The notes: generated from the letters alone by a model not told the origin. A DNA stretch of 64,000 bases from JACNKJ01 sp964344565 (GCA_964344565.1 CAYFNT010000002.1:186001-250000); one strand, 5' to 3'. Counted from the first letter of the stretch, positions 33,555 through 41,545 are shown. Translations and numbers: made by a program.

Positions 33555-34217
33555 CTACTCCCTCATTCCCGCCTTCACCTTGTAGTTCAGGGCCAGCAGG
33601 CCCACCGACAGGAACTCGTCCTGGACCACCACGCCTTCGGGGGCGCTGAGGTCCACCGGCGCGAAATTCCAGATGCCGCGCACGCCGCCGGCCACCATCT
33701 GATCGCAGATGTCCTGGGCCGCGCTCGGGGGCACCGCGATGGCGCCGATCTGGATGCCCTCCTGGTCGAGGAATTCGGGCATCTCTTCCAGGTGCCGGAT
33801 GGGAAGGTCCTTCACGGTCATACCGAGGATACGCGGGTTGATGTCGAAGATGCCGCGAACGGTGAAGCCGTCGTCCTCGAAGCGGGAGTAGTTGGCGATG
33901 GCCTGTCCGAGCAGCCCGGCGCCGGCGATGACGTAGGGAGTGGGGTTGCCCAGGCACATGATTTCGCTGAGGCGAGCGATGAGGGCCTCGACCTCGTAGG
34001 GGCGCCCCGGGCGACTGAAATTCCCGAAGTAGTGGAAGTCGTGGCGGAGCTGTCCGGCCTTGATGTGCATGGGCTCGGCGAGTTCGCGGCTGCTGATCTG
34101 CACCACGCCCCGGGCCCTGAGAGCCTTGAGCCGGTTCAGGTAGATGGGAAGCCTGAGGATGGTGGCCTCGGGAACCTTGGCCAGGGCGTCGCAGTTTCGC
34201 GGCGTGTTGTCGGGCAT
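33555..34217 (-). CDS. rex: redox-sensing transcriptional repressor Rex
   Basis: 220 residues. The N-terminal winged helix has ATILRLPIYLNRLKAL, ISSRELAE and QLRHDFHYFG, all standard for Rex. A Rossmann domain follows with VIAGAGLLGQAIANY (NAD-binding glycine loop), GIFDINPRILG and a terminal helix VGLLALNYKVKAG used in domain swapping. Rex dimers bind TTGTTAA-type sites when NADH is low and leave DNA when NADH rises, controlling fermentation and respiration genes. An excellent Rex site lies 11-28 bases upstream of its own start (34228-34245), indicating autoregulation and perhaps control of the divergent selD. The stop codon abuts a 15-copy heptamer array. Confidence 0.93.
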   Translation of the reverse strand: MPDNTPRNCDALAKVPEATILRLPIYLNRLKALRARGVVQISSRELAEPMHIKAGQLRHDFHYFGNFSRPGRPYEVEALIARLSEIMCLGNPTPYVIAGAGLLGQAIANYSRFEDDGFTVRGIFDINPRILGMTVKDLPIRHLEEMPEFLDQEGIQIGAIAVPPSAAQDICDQMVAGGVRGIWNFAPVDLSAPEGVVVQDEFLSVGLLALNYKVKAGMRE

Positions 34218-34227
34218 GGAAGCTCAC

Positions 34228-34245
34228 TTGTTAGCGTGTTAACAG
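34228..34245. promoter_or_regulatory. Rex operator (ROP site) between rex and selD
   Basis: TTGTTAGCGTGTTAACAG matches the Rex consensus TTGTTAA-N4-TTAACAA as two 7-bp half sites with a 4-bp centre. It overlaps a possible rex -10 (TAACAA on the minus strand, 34228-34233). Confidence 0.8.
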
Positions 34246-34298
34246 GCCGCCACAAGAAAAGCAGGGCGGGGAAGGCTGTCAAGGTGCGGTGAATCCGG

Positions 34299-34326
34299 TT
34301 GTCTGAGGCGCTAAATCGGTTAGATT
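34299..34326 (+). promoter_or_regulatory. promoter of selD
   Basis: TTGTCT (34299-34304) and TAGATT (34321-34326) with a 16-nt spacer; the leader runs to the ATG at 34360. Confidence 0.45.
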
Positions 34327-34359
34327 GCTTCCATTGCGCGTATGCGCGGAAAGGTGGCC

Positions 34360-35451
34360 ATGGACGAAGATCGCTCCTGTTCCCTCACGGACTTCGCCTC
34401 GGCGGGCGGCTGAGCCGCCAAAATGGGTCCGGAGGACCTCGCCGAAATCGTTGCGAATCTGGCCGTGGACAAGTCGCCGGAACTGCTCGTTGGACTCGAG
34501 CACTCCGACGACGCGGGGGTTTTCTATGTCTCCGAGGACCTGGCCCTGGTGCAGACCCTCGACTTCATCACGCCCATCGTGGACGACCCCTTCCGCTTCG
34601 GACGCATCGCCGCGGTGAACTCGCTCAGCGACGTCTATGCCATGGGCGGCCGTCCCGTGACCGCGCTCAATGTCTGCGCCTTCCCGGCGAAGGGCCTCGA
34701 GAAAATCTACCTGGCCGATATCCTCCGCGGCGGTTACGACGCCATCAAGGAATCCGGCGCGGTGCTCGCCGGCGGCCACACCATCAAGGACGAGGAACTG
34801 AAGTACGGCCTTTCGGTGACCGGCCGCGTGCATCCCAAGCGCGTGCTGCCCAATTCCACGGCCCGCCCGGGTGACGTGCTCATCCTCACCAAACCCCTGG
34901 GAACGGCGACCATCTTCGCCGGTCTCGGCTCGAAGGCGATCACGGACGACGATGTGGAACCGGCCATCCTTGGCATGATGACCCTCAACCGCGCCGCGGC
35001 CGAGTGTCTGGATCCCTTCGTGGAAGAAGTGGATGATCGGGCGAAGGCCGATCCGACTCGCGGCGTGCACGCCCTCACCGACGTGACGGGATTCGGCCTG
35101 GCCGGACACGCACTGGAAATGGCCGAGGGTTCGGATGTGAGCATCGAACTCGTCGCTCCGAGTCTGCCGGAGTATCCCCACGCCCGGGCCATGGCCGAGC
35201 GCGAATTCCTCTGCGGAGGATCGCGAGGCAACCGCAGGGCCGTGGAGGCCAAGGCCGACTTCGGAAACGCTCGCGAAACCGACATCTGGCTGGCCTGCGA
35301 CGCCCAGACCAGCGGCGGCCTGCTCATCGCCGTGGCCGAATCCGACGCCGACGCCCTGCTGGGCGATCTCATCGAAGCCGGCGTCACCGACGCCTGCCCG
35401 GTGGGTCGCGTGCTGGAGAAAGGATCCGCGAGGATCCTGATGCGCGGGTGA
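34360..35451 (+). CDS. selD: selenophosphate synthase SelD, itself a selenoprotein (in-frame TGA)
   Basis: 363 residues when the TGA at 34411-34413 is read as selenocysteine (Sec18). Without that reading the frame can only start at 34423 and loses the catalytic N-terminus. The N-terminal segment reads SLTDFASAGG-U-AAK-MGPEDLAEIV; in E. coli SelD the matching motif is GAGCGCK with catalytic Cys17 and Lys20, here Sec18 and Lys21. Downstream come DDAGVFYV, TLDFITPIVDDPFRFGRIAA, SDVYAMGGRP, VLAGGHTIKD, TDVTGFGLAGH and DAQTSGGLLIAV, all SelD hallmarks. It makes selenophosphate from selenide and ATP for Sec-tRNA or selenouridine. GGAAAGG sits 5 nt before the ATG at 34360; an ATG at 34342 is also possible. 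A SECIS-like hairpin follows the TGA. Confidence 0.93.
34405..34439 (+). promoter_or_regulatory. selenocysteine codon context and candidate bacterial SECIS
   Basis: GGCGGC-TGA-GCCGCC (34405-34419) forms a 6-bp stem around the TGA. Next, GGGTCC (34425-34430) pairs with GGACCT (34434-34439, one G-T pair) around the loop GGA. The loop begins 17 nt after the TGA and starts with G, within the spacing and loop rules known for bacterial SECIS elements bound by SelB. Confidence 0.7.
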
Positions 35452-35738
35452 GTTTCGGACTCGACCTGCCCCTCGGCCTTCGCGTGACGCTGCTGGCCCT
35501 GAGCATCTTCGCGATCTGCCTGCCCTTCGGCGCATGGCGCGTGCGCACGAAATCGAAGACCTTTTCGTGGTGGCTGGCGATCCACGTGCCCATCCCGCTC
35601 TTCTTCCTGCTGCGGCGCGGGCTGGACTTGAGTTTCTGGTTCATCGCGGTGTCGGTGGCGGCGGCCATCGCCGGACAGTACGCCGGCGGTCGCATATGGC
35701 CCTCGAACACCGCGACGAGAAGACACGCGAGCCCATGA
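35448..35738 (+). CDS. small membrane protein coupled to selD
   Basis: 96 residues with three hydrophobic segments (VTLLALSIFAICLPFGAW, WWLAIHVPIPLFFLL, FWFIAVSVAAAIAGQYAGG) and a basic C-terminal tail. The start is GTG, overlapping the selD stop as GTGA, so translation is probably coupled. I do not recognise the family; the third helix ending AGQYAGG is typical of small integral proteins. Its last codons and stop overlap a degenerate heptamer array (35735-35769). A role in selenium metabolism is not supported by anything except position. Confidence 0.6.
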   Translation: MSFGLDLPLGLRVTLLALSIFAICLPFGAWRVRTKSKTFSWWLAIHVPIPLFFLLRRGLDLSFWFIAVSVAAAIAGQYAGGRIWPSNTATRRHASP

Positions 35739-35769
35739 CTCGCTATTCAGGAATCACGACTCGTTACTC
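35735..35769. repeat. heptamer array, nnnACTC type
   Basis: ATGACTC-GCTATTC-AGGAATC-ACGACTC-GTTACTC: five degenerate 7-mers sharing TC at the end. The array includes the TGA stop (35736-35738) of the small membrane protein and ends 6 bases before the ribosome-binding site of the next gene. Confidence 0.55.
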
Positions 35770-35785
35770 CTCCCGGAGGTCTCCC

Positions 35786-37708
35786 ATGAGAATCGCCCTC
35801 TTGATGATCCTGGCCCTCCTGGTCCTGGGATGCTCCTCGTCCGTGGACGATGGCGCCATGTCCCACTCCCCGGCGACGCCGGAACTGGACCAGGCCCTGA
35901 CGGTGAATTTCCACCCCGACCGTTCCGTTTCGGCCCTCGCCGAGTCGGAGAACGTGCACCTTCGCTACACGCTGGTGGCCGGAGACGGATCCCTGCATTC
36001 GGCGGCCCTGCCCATGGAGAAGCGCGGCGGTAAATGGCAGACGAGCCTGACGCCCAGCGACCTCATCGACGATCCCGCCGTGCTCGTCTTCGCCTTCGTG
36101 GACGGCGAAGATCTGGATCTATTCGACAACAACCAGGGCAAGAGCTGGAAGATCCTGCTCAGTCAGGACGGCCAGCCCGCCCCCGGCGCGAACTTCCAGA
36201 ACTATCGCCTGCTCGGCGGACAGCTCCGACTGGCCGACGTGCTGGCCTTCCCGCGCGATCGCGACGGCGCGCCTGACTTCATCGCCAAGGAGCTCGAGCT
36301 TCACCCCCAGAACTTCCGCGCCCAGCGCGAGCTCTGGCTCAAGGACATGGACGAATACGGCGACGAGGTTCCCGATTCCTTGATCCAGCACATCGAGCTG
36401 CAACTCGGCGAGCGTCTGACCGGCTGGCAGGAGTGGGAAGAGCTGCCGAGCGAGATCGTCGACCTGCTCGACCTCTACACCAAGATCGACCGGCGAGAGG
36501 CTATGGAGAACTTGCGCGACGCCATGCTCCATCAGTTCAAGGGCAGCGACGCCCATCGCGAGATCCTGCACTACAAGGCCCTGCACGAGGCCAACATGGA
36601 ACTGCGCATCGAGTGGCTGCAGAACCTGCATCGCATCTTCCCCGAGTGGGAAGGCGCCAACGAGGATCGCGGCTACATCGTCTACTGGTCCCTCGGCATG
36701 GAGGACGGACTCGCCAAGGCCCAGGAGGTCGTGGATTCCGGCCTGCCCATCGAGCCCGGTTTCGCCAACTACCTGGCCCAGCGATTCACGGGCCTCGGGG
36801 ACAGCCAGCGCGCCGCGGCCCTGCTGACCCAGAGTCTCGAACTTCTGTCCGAGGGCGAATGGTCGGCCGAGGGCAGCATGAGCGAGGCCGAGTGGAAGCG
36901 CGACAACCGGGAAGGCGCGGCCGCCGCGCATTTCGCCCTGGCCCAGATTCGGATTCGCGAAGGGCTCAGCCGCGACGCGCTGCCGCACCTGGAGCGCATC
37001 GTGTCGGACTATCCCGAGTTCGCCGACGCGGAAGCGCTGCGTGCGCTCGTGGGCGTCCAGACGCGAATGGAGAAACTCGACGAGGCGCGGTCCAGCTACG
37101 AGCTGCTGGCTCGGGAGGCGGAACTGTCCCCCGAAGAGCTGGAGGCCTGGCGCGAGATCTACGAGGGCGAGCAGCCCTTCCTTTCGCATCTGGCCGAGCT
37201 GCAGGCCGCCGACCGCGAGGCTGATTGGGCCGTCTTCCAGAAGCACGCCCTGGGCTGGGACGCCCCCGAAGCCGTCTTCACCGACATGGACGGCAATTCC
37301 CTGCGCCTGAGCGAACTGCAGGGCAAGGTCGTGCTGCTCGACTTCTGGGCCACCTGGTGCGGCCCCTGCAAGATGGCCCTGCCCGGCATCGATGCCATGA
37401 CTCCCGAGTTCGTGGAGACCGGCGATTTCGTGGTGATTCCCGCCAACACCTGGGAGCGCGTGGAGGGCGAGGCCCGCAAGACCGCGGCCCAGGGCACCTG
37501 GGACGAACTCGGCCTGAGCATGCCCATCTATTTCGACAGGACCCGCGACGAAGGGAATCCCGCGGTGGAGGCTTTCGGCGTGTCGGGCATCCCCACGAGC
37601 TTCCTCATCGGCAAGGACGGAAACATCCTCTTCAAGACCATCGGGTTCGGAGGGGAAGCCGGCGAGCTGGAACTCAAGAACAAGATCGAGTGGGCGTTGA
37701 AGAACTGA
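35786..37708 (+). CDS. lipoprotein with C-terminal thioredoxin-like (TlpA-type) domain
   Basis: 640 residues. The signal MRIALLMILALLVLGC has a lipobox (LVLGC), placing the mature protein on a lipid anchor outside the cytoplasm. Residues about 25-130 look beta-rich; 170-490 are helical, with TPR-like stretches (AAHFALAQIRIREGLSRDAL, AALLTQSLELL). The last 150 residues are a TlpA/ResA-like thioredoxin fold with LLDFWATWCGPCKMALPGID, active-site pair C525 and C528, and a cis-Pro segment SGIPTSFLIGKDG. The family reduces or isomerises exported disulphides, often for cytochrome c maturation or outer-membrane proteins. GGAGGT precedes the ATG at 35786; the longer frame to 35534 overlaps the previous gene. 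Its stop lies in a heptamer array. Confidence 0.88.
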   Translation: MRIALLMILALLVLGCSSSVDDGAMSHSPATPELDQALTVNFHPDRSVSALAESENVHLRYTLVAGDGSLHSAALPMEKRGGKWQTSLTPSDLIDDPAVLVFAFVDGEDLDLFDNNQGKSWKILLSQDGQPAPGANFQNYRLLGGQLRLADVLAFPRDRDGAPDFIAKELELHPQNFRAQRELWLKDMDEYGDEVPDSLIQHIELQLGERLTGWQEWEELPSEIVDLLDLYTKIDRREAMENLRDAMLHQFKGSDAHREILHYKALHEANMELRIEWLQNLHRIFPEWEGANEDRGYIVYWSLGMEDGLAKAQEVVDSGLPIEPGFANYLAQRFTGLGDSQRAAALLTQSLELLSEGEWSAEGSMSEAEWKRDNREGAAAAHFALAQIRIREGLSRDALPHLERIVSDYPEFADAEALRALVGVQTRMEKLDEARSSYELLAREAELSPEELEAWREIYEGEQPFLSHLAELQAADREADWAVFQKHALGWDAPEAVFTDMDGNSLRLSELQGKVVLLDFWATWCGPCKMALPGIDAMTPEFVETGDFVVIPANTWERVEGEARKTAAQGTWDELGLSMPIYFDRTRDEGNPAVEAFGVSGIPTSFLIGKDGNILFKTIGFGGEAGELELKNKIEWALKN

Positions 37709-37747
37709 GAACTATGAACTATGAACTATGAACTATGAACTGAGAAC
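37704..37747. repeat. heptamer array, ACTATGA/ACTGAGA type
   Basis: ACTGAGA, four copies of ACTATGA, ACTGAGA and a partial copy. The first unit contains the stop codon of the preceding gene (TGA, 37706-37708), and the array runs up to a terminator stem. Confidence 0.85.
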
Positions 37748-37748
37748 A

Positions 37749-37774
37749 GCCCCGCCCTCTCGGGCGGGGTTTTT
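37749..37774 (+). terminator. intrinsic terminator after the thioredoxin lipoprotein
   Basis: GCCCCGCCC (37749-37757) pairs with GGGCGGGGT (37762-37770) around TCTC, followed by TTTT. Confidence 0.85.
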
Positions 37775-37787
37775 GTACACGTGTACA
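37774..37787. repeat. 14-bp perfect palindrome TGTACACGTGTACA
   Basis: Identical to the second palindrome of pair B (13798-13811). It lies between the terminator T-run and the stop codon of the convergent gene at 37792. No CACCCGGGTG partner is found 31 bp away. Confidence 0.6.
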
Positions 37788-37791
37788 GTTG

Positions 37792-38406
37792 CTAGAAGAT
37801 GGACTTGACCTGGCTCCAGGAGCTTGGTTCTGCGGAGCAACCGATGCAGCCACAATCATAACTGTCGTCGAAAGCGCTACTGATGAAGAAATTCCCACCG
37901 CAAACGCAGAAGGGGATTCCAAGTTCATCCAGCAGAACCAAGTCGCCGCTTTGCTCACCTGCCCATATCGACATGAGATGATCCTCCTGAATCCACGTCT
38001 CGTCGAACATCAGAAACTCGAGGGATCCTAGTGGAATCCAATGTCCTGCTTGGGGCTCGTTCCAGGTAAGTGAAATCTCTGTATATGGATCGCCTGAGAC
38101 GAAATCGGAGTACCAGTTTTCGGTGATGGTGCCGGTCGGGTATCCGGGAGAATCTGGCAAGTTCCAGATCATGAATGTAGCCCCAAGGATACCGGATGGG
38201 TCATTGACATGGGCGCAGATATAAATCGTGGTGGGGACGTAGGGGATGATTCTGGCCCAGCAGTATCCATCACCTTCGGGATCCTCCCAGATGCGAATCG
38301 AATCGATAGTGTTTGCGGAGACCGGCAGCAGGCAAAGCATTGCACAGAGGCAGGTAGTGATCAGACGCAGAACCATAGGAATCCACCTCCCGAGAAACTT
38401 CATCAC
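37792..38406 (-). CDS. small secreted cysteine-containing protein with WSxIK C-terminal motif (paralogue 1)
   Basis: 204 residues. After a signal peptide (LRLITTCLCAMLCLLPVSA) the mature part has CWARIIPYVPTTIYI, LPDSPGYPTGTITENWYSD, LGSLEFLMFDETWI and a cysteine-rich stretch near the C-terminus (CVCGG, CGCIGC). It is clearly paralogous to the protein at 40979-41545 (shared PGYP.G..TENW..D, GD, EP, LG.L, WI). Both end in a WS motif, here SSWSQVKSIF. The domain looks beta-sandwich-like; no enzyme motif is visible. The GTG at 38406 is favoured by a promoter that ends 7 nt upstream; the ATG directly after it is the alternative. Confidence 0.75.
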   Translation of the reverse strand: MMKFLGRWIPMVLRLITTCLCAMLCLLPVSANTIDSIRIWEDPEGDGYCWARIIPYVPTTIYICAHVNDPSGILGATFMIWNLPDSPGYPTGTITENWYSDFVSGDPYTEISLTWNEPQAGHWIPLGSLEFLMFDETWIQEDHLMSIWAGEQSGDLVLLDELGIPFCVCGGNFFISSAFDDSYDCGCIGCSAEPSSWSQVKSIF

Positions 38407-38413
38407 CTCTACA

Positions 38414-38443
38414 ATAGTATCAGAATATCACACTGAGGGTCAA
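38414..38443 (-). promoter_or_regulatory. leaderless promoter of the small secreted protein gene
   Basis: On the minus strand TTGACC (38438-38443) and TACTAT (38414-38419) are 18 nt apart, with 7 nt to the GTG at 38406. Confidence 0.55.
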
Positions 38444-38475
38444 GTTGTCCGGTGTTCGGGCGGCGAATGATAACT

Positions 38476-38748
38476 TTAATTCAAGTCACTTGAAAAGCTT
38501 CGGCCACGAACGATCAGTACGATGGAAACCAGAGCCGGCAGCAGAATCAGAATCGTGGCGACTCCGCCGATGCCGCCGGGGACGAGGGCGCTCGTCAGCG
38601 CGTAGGCGAGCAGGGAGGCGAAGGCCACCAGATAGGGCAGGAAGCAGCGCATGCGCATCTCGCCGGCGCAGACCTTTCGATAGATGAAGAGCAGGCCGGC
38701 GGCGCCGAGGATGAAGCCGGCGGCCGCGAGCAGTATCCAGTAGGACAT
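38476..38748 (-). CDS. small three-helix membrane protein
   Basis: 90 residues with three hydrophobic segments (WILLAAAGFILGAAGLLFIY, FLPYLVAFASLLAYALTSALV, ILILLPALVSIVLIV). The loop between helices one and two is basic and contains two cysteines. No known motif. The start at MSYW has AGGAGA 5 nt upstream, whereas a longer frame to 38937 is antisense to the SGNH gene. It is divergent from the SGNH pair and upstream of the small secreted protein on the same strand. Function unknown. Confidence 0.65.
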   Translation of the reverse strand: MSYWILLAAAGFILGAAGLLFIYRKVCAGEMRMRCFLPYLVAFASLLAYALTSALVPGGIGGVATILILLPALVSIVLIVRGRSFSSDLN

Positions 38749-38826
38749 GGGGGTTCTCCTTTGCCTGATTGGACTACGAGACCGGGCCGGCTTTGTTCCC
38801 GCCTGTTTCGCGCCTTCCCGATGCGG

Positions 38827-38832
38827 TATAAT
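38827..38832 (+). promoter_or_regulatory. candidate leaderless -10 (TATAAT) of SGNH gene 1
   Basis: A consensus TATAAT ends 6 nt before the ATG at 38839. The -35 position (TGTTTC, 17 nt) is poor. No ribosome-binding site. Confidence 0.55.
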
Positions 38833-38838
38833 ACCGAC

Positions 38839-39879
38839 ATGAAAATGGCACGAATCATCATCGCCCTGGCCCTCCTGCCCATTGTCGCCGCAACGGTCCT
38901 CGCCGAAACCTCGGTGCTCTTCATCGGCAACAGCCACACCGGCGCCAACGACCTACCCGGGCTCTTCGAAGGACTCGCCCTCGCCGGATCCCACGATGTG
39001 CACGTGGACCGCTCGGTGGTGGGCGGCTCATCCCTGGCCTTCCACTTCGACTACGAGCTGAGCCGCCAGCTCATCATCGAACGCGACTGGGATCGAGTGG
39101 TGCTGCAGGAGCACAGCCTCTATCCGGTGATCGAGCATTGGCGGGACGAGGTCTTCTTTCCCGCCGCCCGCGATCTAGACGAGCTCATCACCAGTTCCGG
39201 TTCCAAAACCGCCCTGTTCATGACCTGGGGATACGAGGACGCCGCGGGCCCCTACTGCATCGGCGGATACTGCAGCCGCGAGTTCGACGACTACCTCGAC
39301 ATGCAGAGCGAGGTGACCGCTTCCTACACGAGCATCGCATTCGAACTGAACGCCATGCTCGCGCCGGTGGGCGAGGCCTTCGCCGCGGCCCTCGCGGTCG
39401 ATCCGAGCCTTCCCCTCTGGCTTCCGGACGGGTATCACCCCAGCCCCGACGGCAGCTATCTGGCCGCCTGCGTCTTCTTCCATCGCCTATTCAGCGAAAG
39501 CCCCGAAGGTCTGGACTTCCACGGCGGCCTCGATCCGGCCCGCGCGCTTTTCTACCAGCAGATCGCGGCAGAGGCTTCGGGCGTGCCAACGCCGGCCCAC
39601 GAACACTTCGGGCTCACGGCTTTTCCGAATCCCTTCAATCCCAGGACCGAGATTCGCTTTACGCTCGCCCGCTCCGCCACGGTTGGGCTCGCCATCTATG
39701 ACGGCGGCGGACGTCTCGTGCGCGAACTGTACCCGGGTACACAACTGAGCGCGGGCGACCACGGAGTCGAATGGAAGGGAAGGGATGACCAGGGTTGCGC
39801 ACTGCCATCGGGAATCTACCTGCTGCGTCTTTCAGTAGATGACGGAAGCGCGACGCGGAAACTCATCATTCTCAAATAA
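38839..39879 (+). CDS. secreted SGNH-type hydrolase with FlgD-like C-terminal domain (paralogue 1)
   Basis: 346 residues. The signal peptide ARIIIALALLPIVAATVLA is followed by an SGNH-like fold: VLFIGNSHT (block I, with GNSH in place of GDS; Ser is the likely nucleophile), VVLQEHS (an H following QE, block-III-like), MTWGYED and DGYHPSPDGSYLAACVFF (block V DxxH with Asp and His). The C-terminal 85 residues are the sorting domain (FPNPFNPRTEIRF, YDGGGRLVRELY, SGIYLLRLS, final LK). SGNH enzymes cleave esters, often acetyl or acyl groups on polysaccharides or lipids. It is about 60 percent alike by eye to the next gene, so the pair arose by tandem duplication. A longer frame to 38761 lacks start support. 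Confidence 0.85.
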   Translation: MKMARIIIALALLPIVAATVLAETSVLFIGNSHTGANDLPGLFEGLALAGSHDVHVDRSVVGGSSLAFHFDYELSRQLIIERDWDRVVLQEHSLYPVIEHWRDEVFFPAARDLDELITSSGSKTALFMTWGYEDAAGPYCIGGYCSREFDDYLDMQSEVTASYTSIAFELNAMLAPVGEAFAAALAVDPSLPLWLPDGYHPSPDGSYLAACVFFHRLFSESPEGLDFHGGLDPARALFYQQIAAEASGVPTPAHEHFGLTAFPNPFNPRTEIRFTLARSATVGLAIYDGGGRLVRELYPGTQLSAGDHGVEWKGRDDQGCALPSGIYLLRLSVDDGSATRKLIILK

Positions 39880-39913
39880 GGACTATCTCCGTGATTTGGA
39901 GGCGGATTTCCTC

Positions 39914-39919
39914 TATCAT
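39914..39919 (+). promoter_or_regulatory. candidate leaderless -10 (TATCAT) of SGNH gene 2
   Basis: TATCAT ends 6 nt before the ATG at 39926, exactly as in the upstream paralogue. A weak GTGATT lies at the -35 distance. Confidence 0.5.
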
Positions 39920-39925
39920 TAAGGT

Positions 39926-40972
39926 ATGAAAAATACAACCCTGCTTGCCTTGCTGCTGGCCTTCTCTCTGTGCCTTCCCACTAGCGCCCAAGAGACCAGC
40001 GTACTCTTCGTCGGGAACAGCCACACCTTCTACAACGACATGCCGGAGCTTTTCGAAGGCCTCGCCACGGCGGGTTTCCATAGTGTGTACGTTTCAGAAT
40101 CCACCTATGGCGGTTCGACACTCAGCTTCCACTCGCACTACGACCCCACGCTCGAGAAGATCGCCGAGCGGGAATGGGATCGCGTGGTCCTGCAGGAGCA
40201 CAGCCTCTTCCCGGCGATCGAATACTGGCGCGACAATTCATTCTATCCGTCGGCGCGAACACTGGATTCACTGATCACGGATACCGGCTCGCAAACCGCC
40301 TTCTACATCACCCAGGGATGGGAAGACGCCTCGGGTCCCTACTGCATCGAAGACTATTGCAGCCCGAAGTTCGACGGCTACTTCGACATGCAGCAGGACG
40401 TGACCGCCGCCTATCGTAACATCGGCAACGAGCTCGATGCGCTCATCGTGCCCTGCGGTGAGGCCTGGGCCGCGGCCCTCAGCGTGGATCCGGAGCTGCC
40501 GCTCTGGGCCTTCGACGGATACCATCCCAGCCTCGAGGGAAGCTACCTGACCGCCTGCACCTTCTACGCCCACATCTTCGGCGAAAGCCCCTATGGCGTG
40601 GAATTCTTCGGTGGGCTCGATCTTCAGACTGCTTTGTTCTATCAGCAGATCGCCTGGCTGGTGACGAGCAGCCAAGACCAGGCGCCCGAGGTCGCCGTGA
40701 ATCTGCAGCCGGCTTATCCCAACCCCTTCAATCCGGGCACGACCATTCGCTTCGAGCTCGGGGAGATGGCGCGAGTGCAGCTGGACATCTTCGACAACCG
40801 CGGCCGCCGCGTGCGGGAGTTGTACACGGGTACGATCTTCGCCGGGGGCGAACACCACACTTATTGGAACGGGAAGGACGATTCGGGGCGCACGCTGCCC
40901 TCGGGGATCTATCTGGCCAAGCTTAAGGCGGGGCGCAGCGAAAGCGTGATCAAGCTGACGCTTCTCAAGTAG
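39926..40972 (+). CDS. secreted SGNH-type hydrolase with FlgD-like C-terminal domain (paralogue 2)
   Basis: 348 residues, same architecture as its upstream neighbour. The signal is LLALLLAFSLCLPTSA; block I is VLFVGNSHT; then VVLQEHSLFPAIEYWRD, WEDASGPYCIEDYCSPKFDGYFDM and DGYHPSLEGSYLTACTFY, with the Ser, Asp and His expected of a catalytic triad. The shared CIxxYCS cysteine pair may form a disulphide. The tail has YPNPFNPGTTIRFELG, FDNRGRRVRELY, SGIYLAKLK and ends LLK. The 46-base gap to the upstream gene has its own -10, so the paralogues may be transcribed separately. It ends 6 bases before the convergent small secreted protein. Substrate unknown. Confidence 0.85.
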   Translation: MKNTTLLALLLAFSLCLPTSAQETSVLFVGNSHTFYNDMPELFEGLATAGFHSVYVSESTYGGSTLSFHSHYDPTLEKIAEREWDRVVLQEHSLFPAIEYWRDNSFYPSARTLDSLITDTGSQTAFYITQGWEDASGPYCIEDYCSPKFDGYFDMQQDVTAAYRNIGNELDALIVPCGEAWAAALSVDPELPLWAFDGYHPSLEGSYLTACTFYAHIFGESPYGVEFFGGLDLQTALFYQQIAWLVTSSQDQAPEVAVNLQPAYPNPFNPGTTIRFELGEMARVQLDIFDNRGRRVRELYTGTIFAGGEHHTYWNGKDDSGRTLPSGIYLAKLKAGRSESVIKLTLLK

Positions 40973-40978
40973 TGGTTT

Positions 40979-41545
40979 CTAGTACAGACCCTTGATGTGA
41001 CTCCAGCTGCTCTCGATGGGCGTGGCCCCCGGAATGCAGCTGCAGGTCTCTTCGCAATTGAAGGTGAACTGCAGGCCCACGGCGTCGTAGATCTCGAAGA
41101 GCCCGTCCACCACCACGATGCAGTCGCAATCGTAGCCGGGCCCGACCACGATTTCCTGACCATCCTCGATCCAGTCCTCGCTGAACATCTGCAAGGTCAG
41201 CGTTCCCAGTTCCACGATGGATCCCTGCAGGGGCTCGGAGAAAGCGAGGGAGAAGTCGGATTCCAGGTCGCCGAGCATGAGGTCGGTGTTCCAGTTTTCG
41301 GTGACCATGCCCAAGGGGTATCCGGGGTTGCCAGGCCAGTTTTCGAATCGAAACTCCGCTGCGGTGAGGCCTCCATAGATTTCGTAGGGATCCAGGAAGA
41401 CGAGCACGTGAAGCTCGATCTCCACATAGGGCTCGATGTCGGCCCAGCACTGGTCGCCGGCCTCGTCAGCGAAGAGACCGATGAGGGTGTCGGCGTTCAC
41501 GGGTAGTGCGAATAGCAGCAGGGCGAGCGCGGCGAGCGTCTTCAT
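40979..41545 (-). CDS. small secreted protein with WSxIK C-terminal motif (paralogue 2)
   Basis: 188 residues. The signal is LAALALLLFALPVNA. The mature part parallels the protein at 37792: QCWADIEPYVEIELHV, NWPGNPGYPLGMVTENWNTD, EPLQGSIVELGTLTLQMF and DWI, then a cysteine cluster (YDCDC, NCEETCSC). It ends ESSWSHIKGLY, matching the WS motif of the other two proteins. AAGGAGG lies 5 nt before the ATG at 41545; a GTG three bases upstream also exists. The two family members flank the two SGNH genes, suggesting that the block was duplicated or that the products act together. No function is known to me. Confidence 0.78.
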   Translation of the reverse strand: MKTLAALALLLFALPVNADTLIGLFADEAGDQCWADIEPYVEIELHVLVFLDPYEIYGGLTAAEFRFENWPGNPGYPLGMVTENWNTDLMLGDLESDFSLAFSEPLQGSIVELGTLTLQMFSEDWIEDGQEIVVGPGYDCDCIVVVDGLFEIYDAVGLQFTFNCEETCSCIPGATPIESSWSHIKGLY

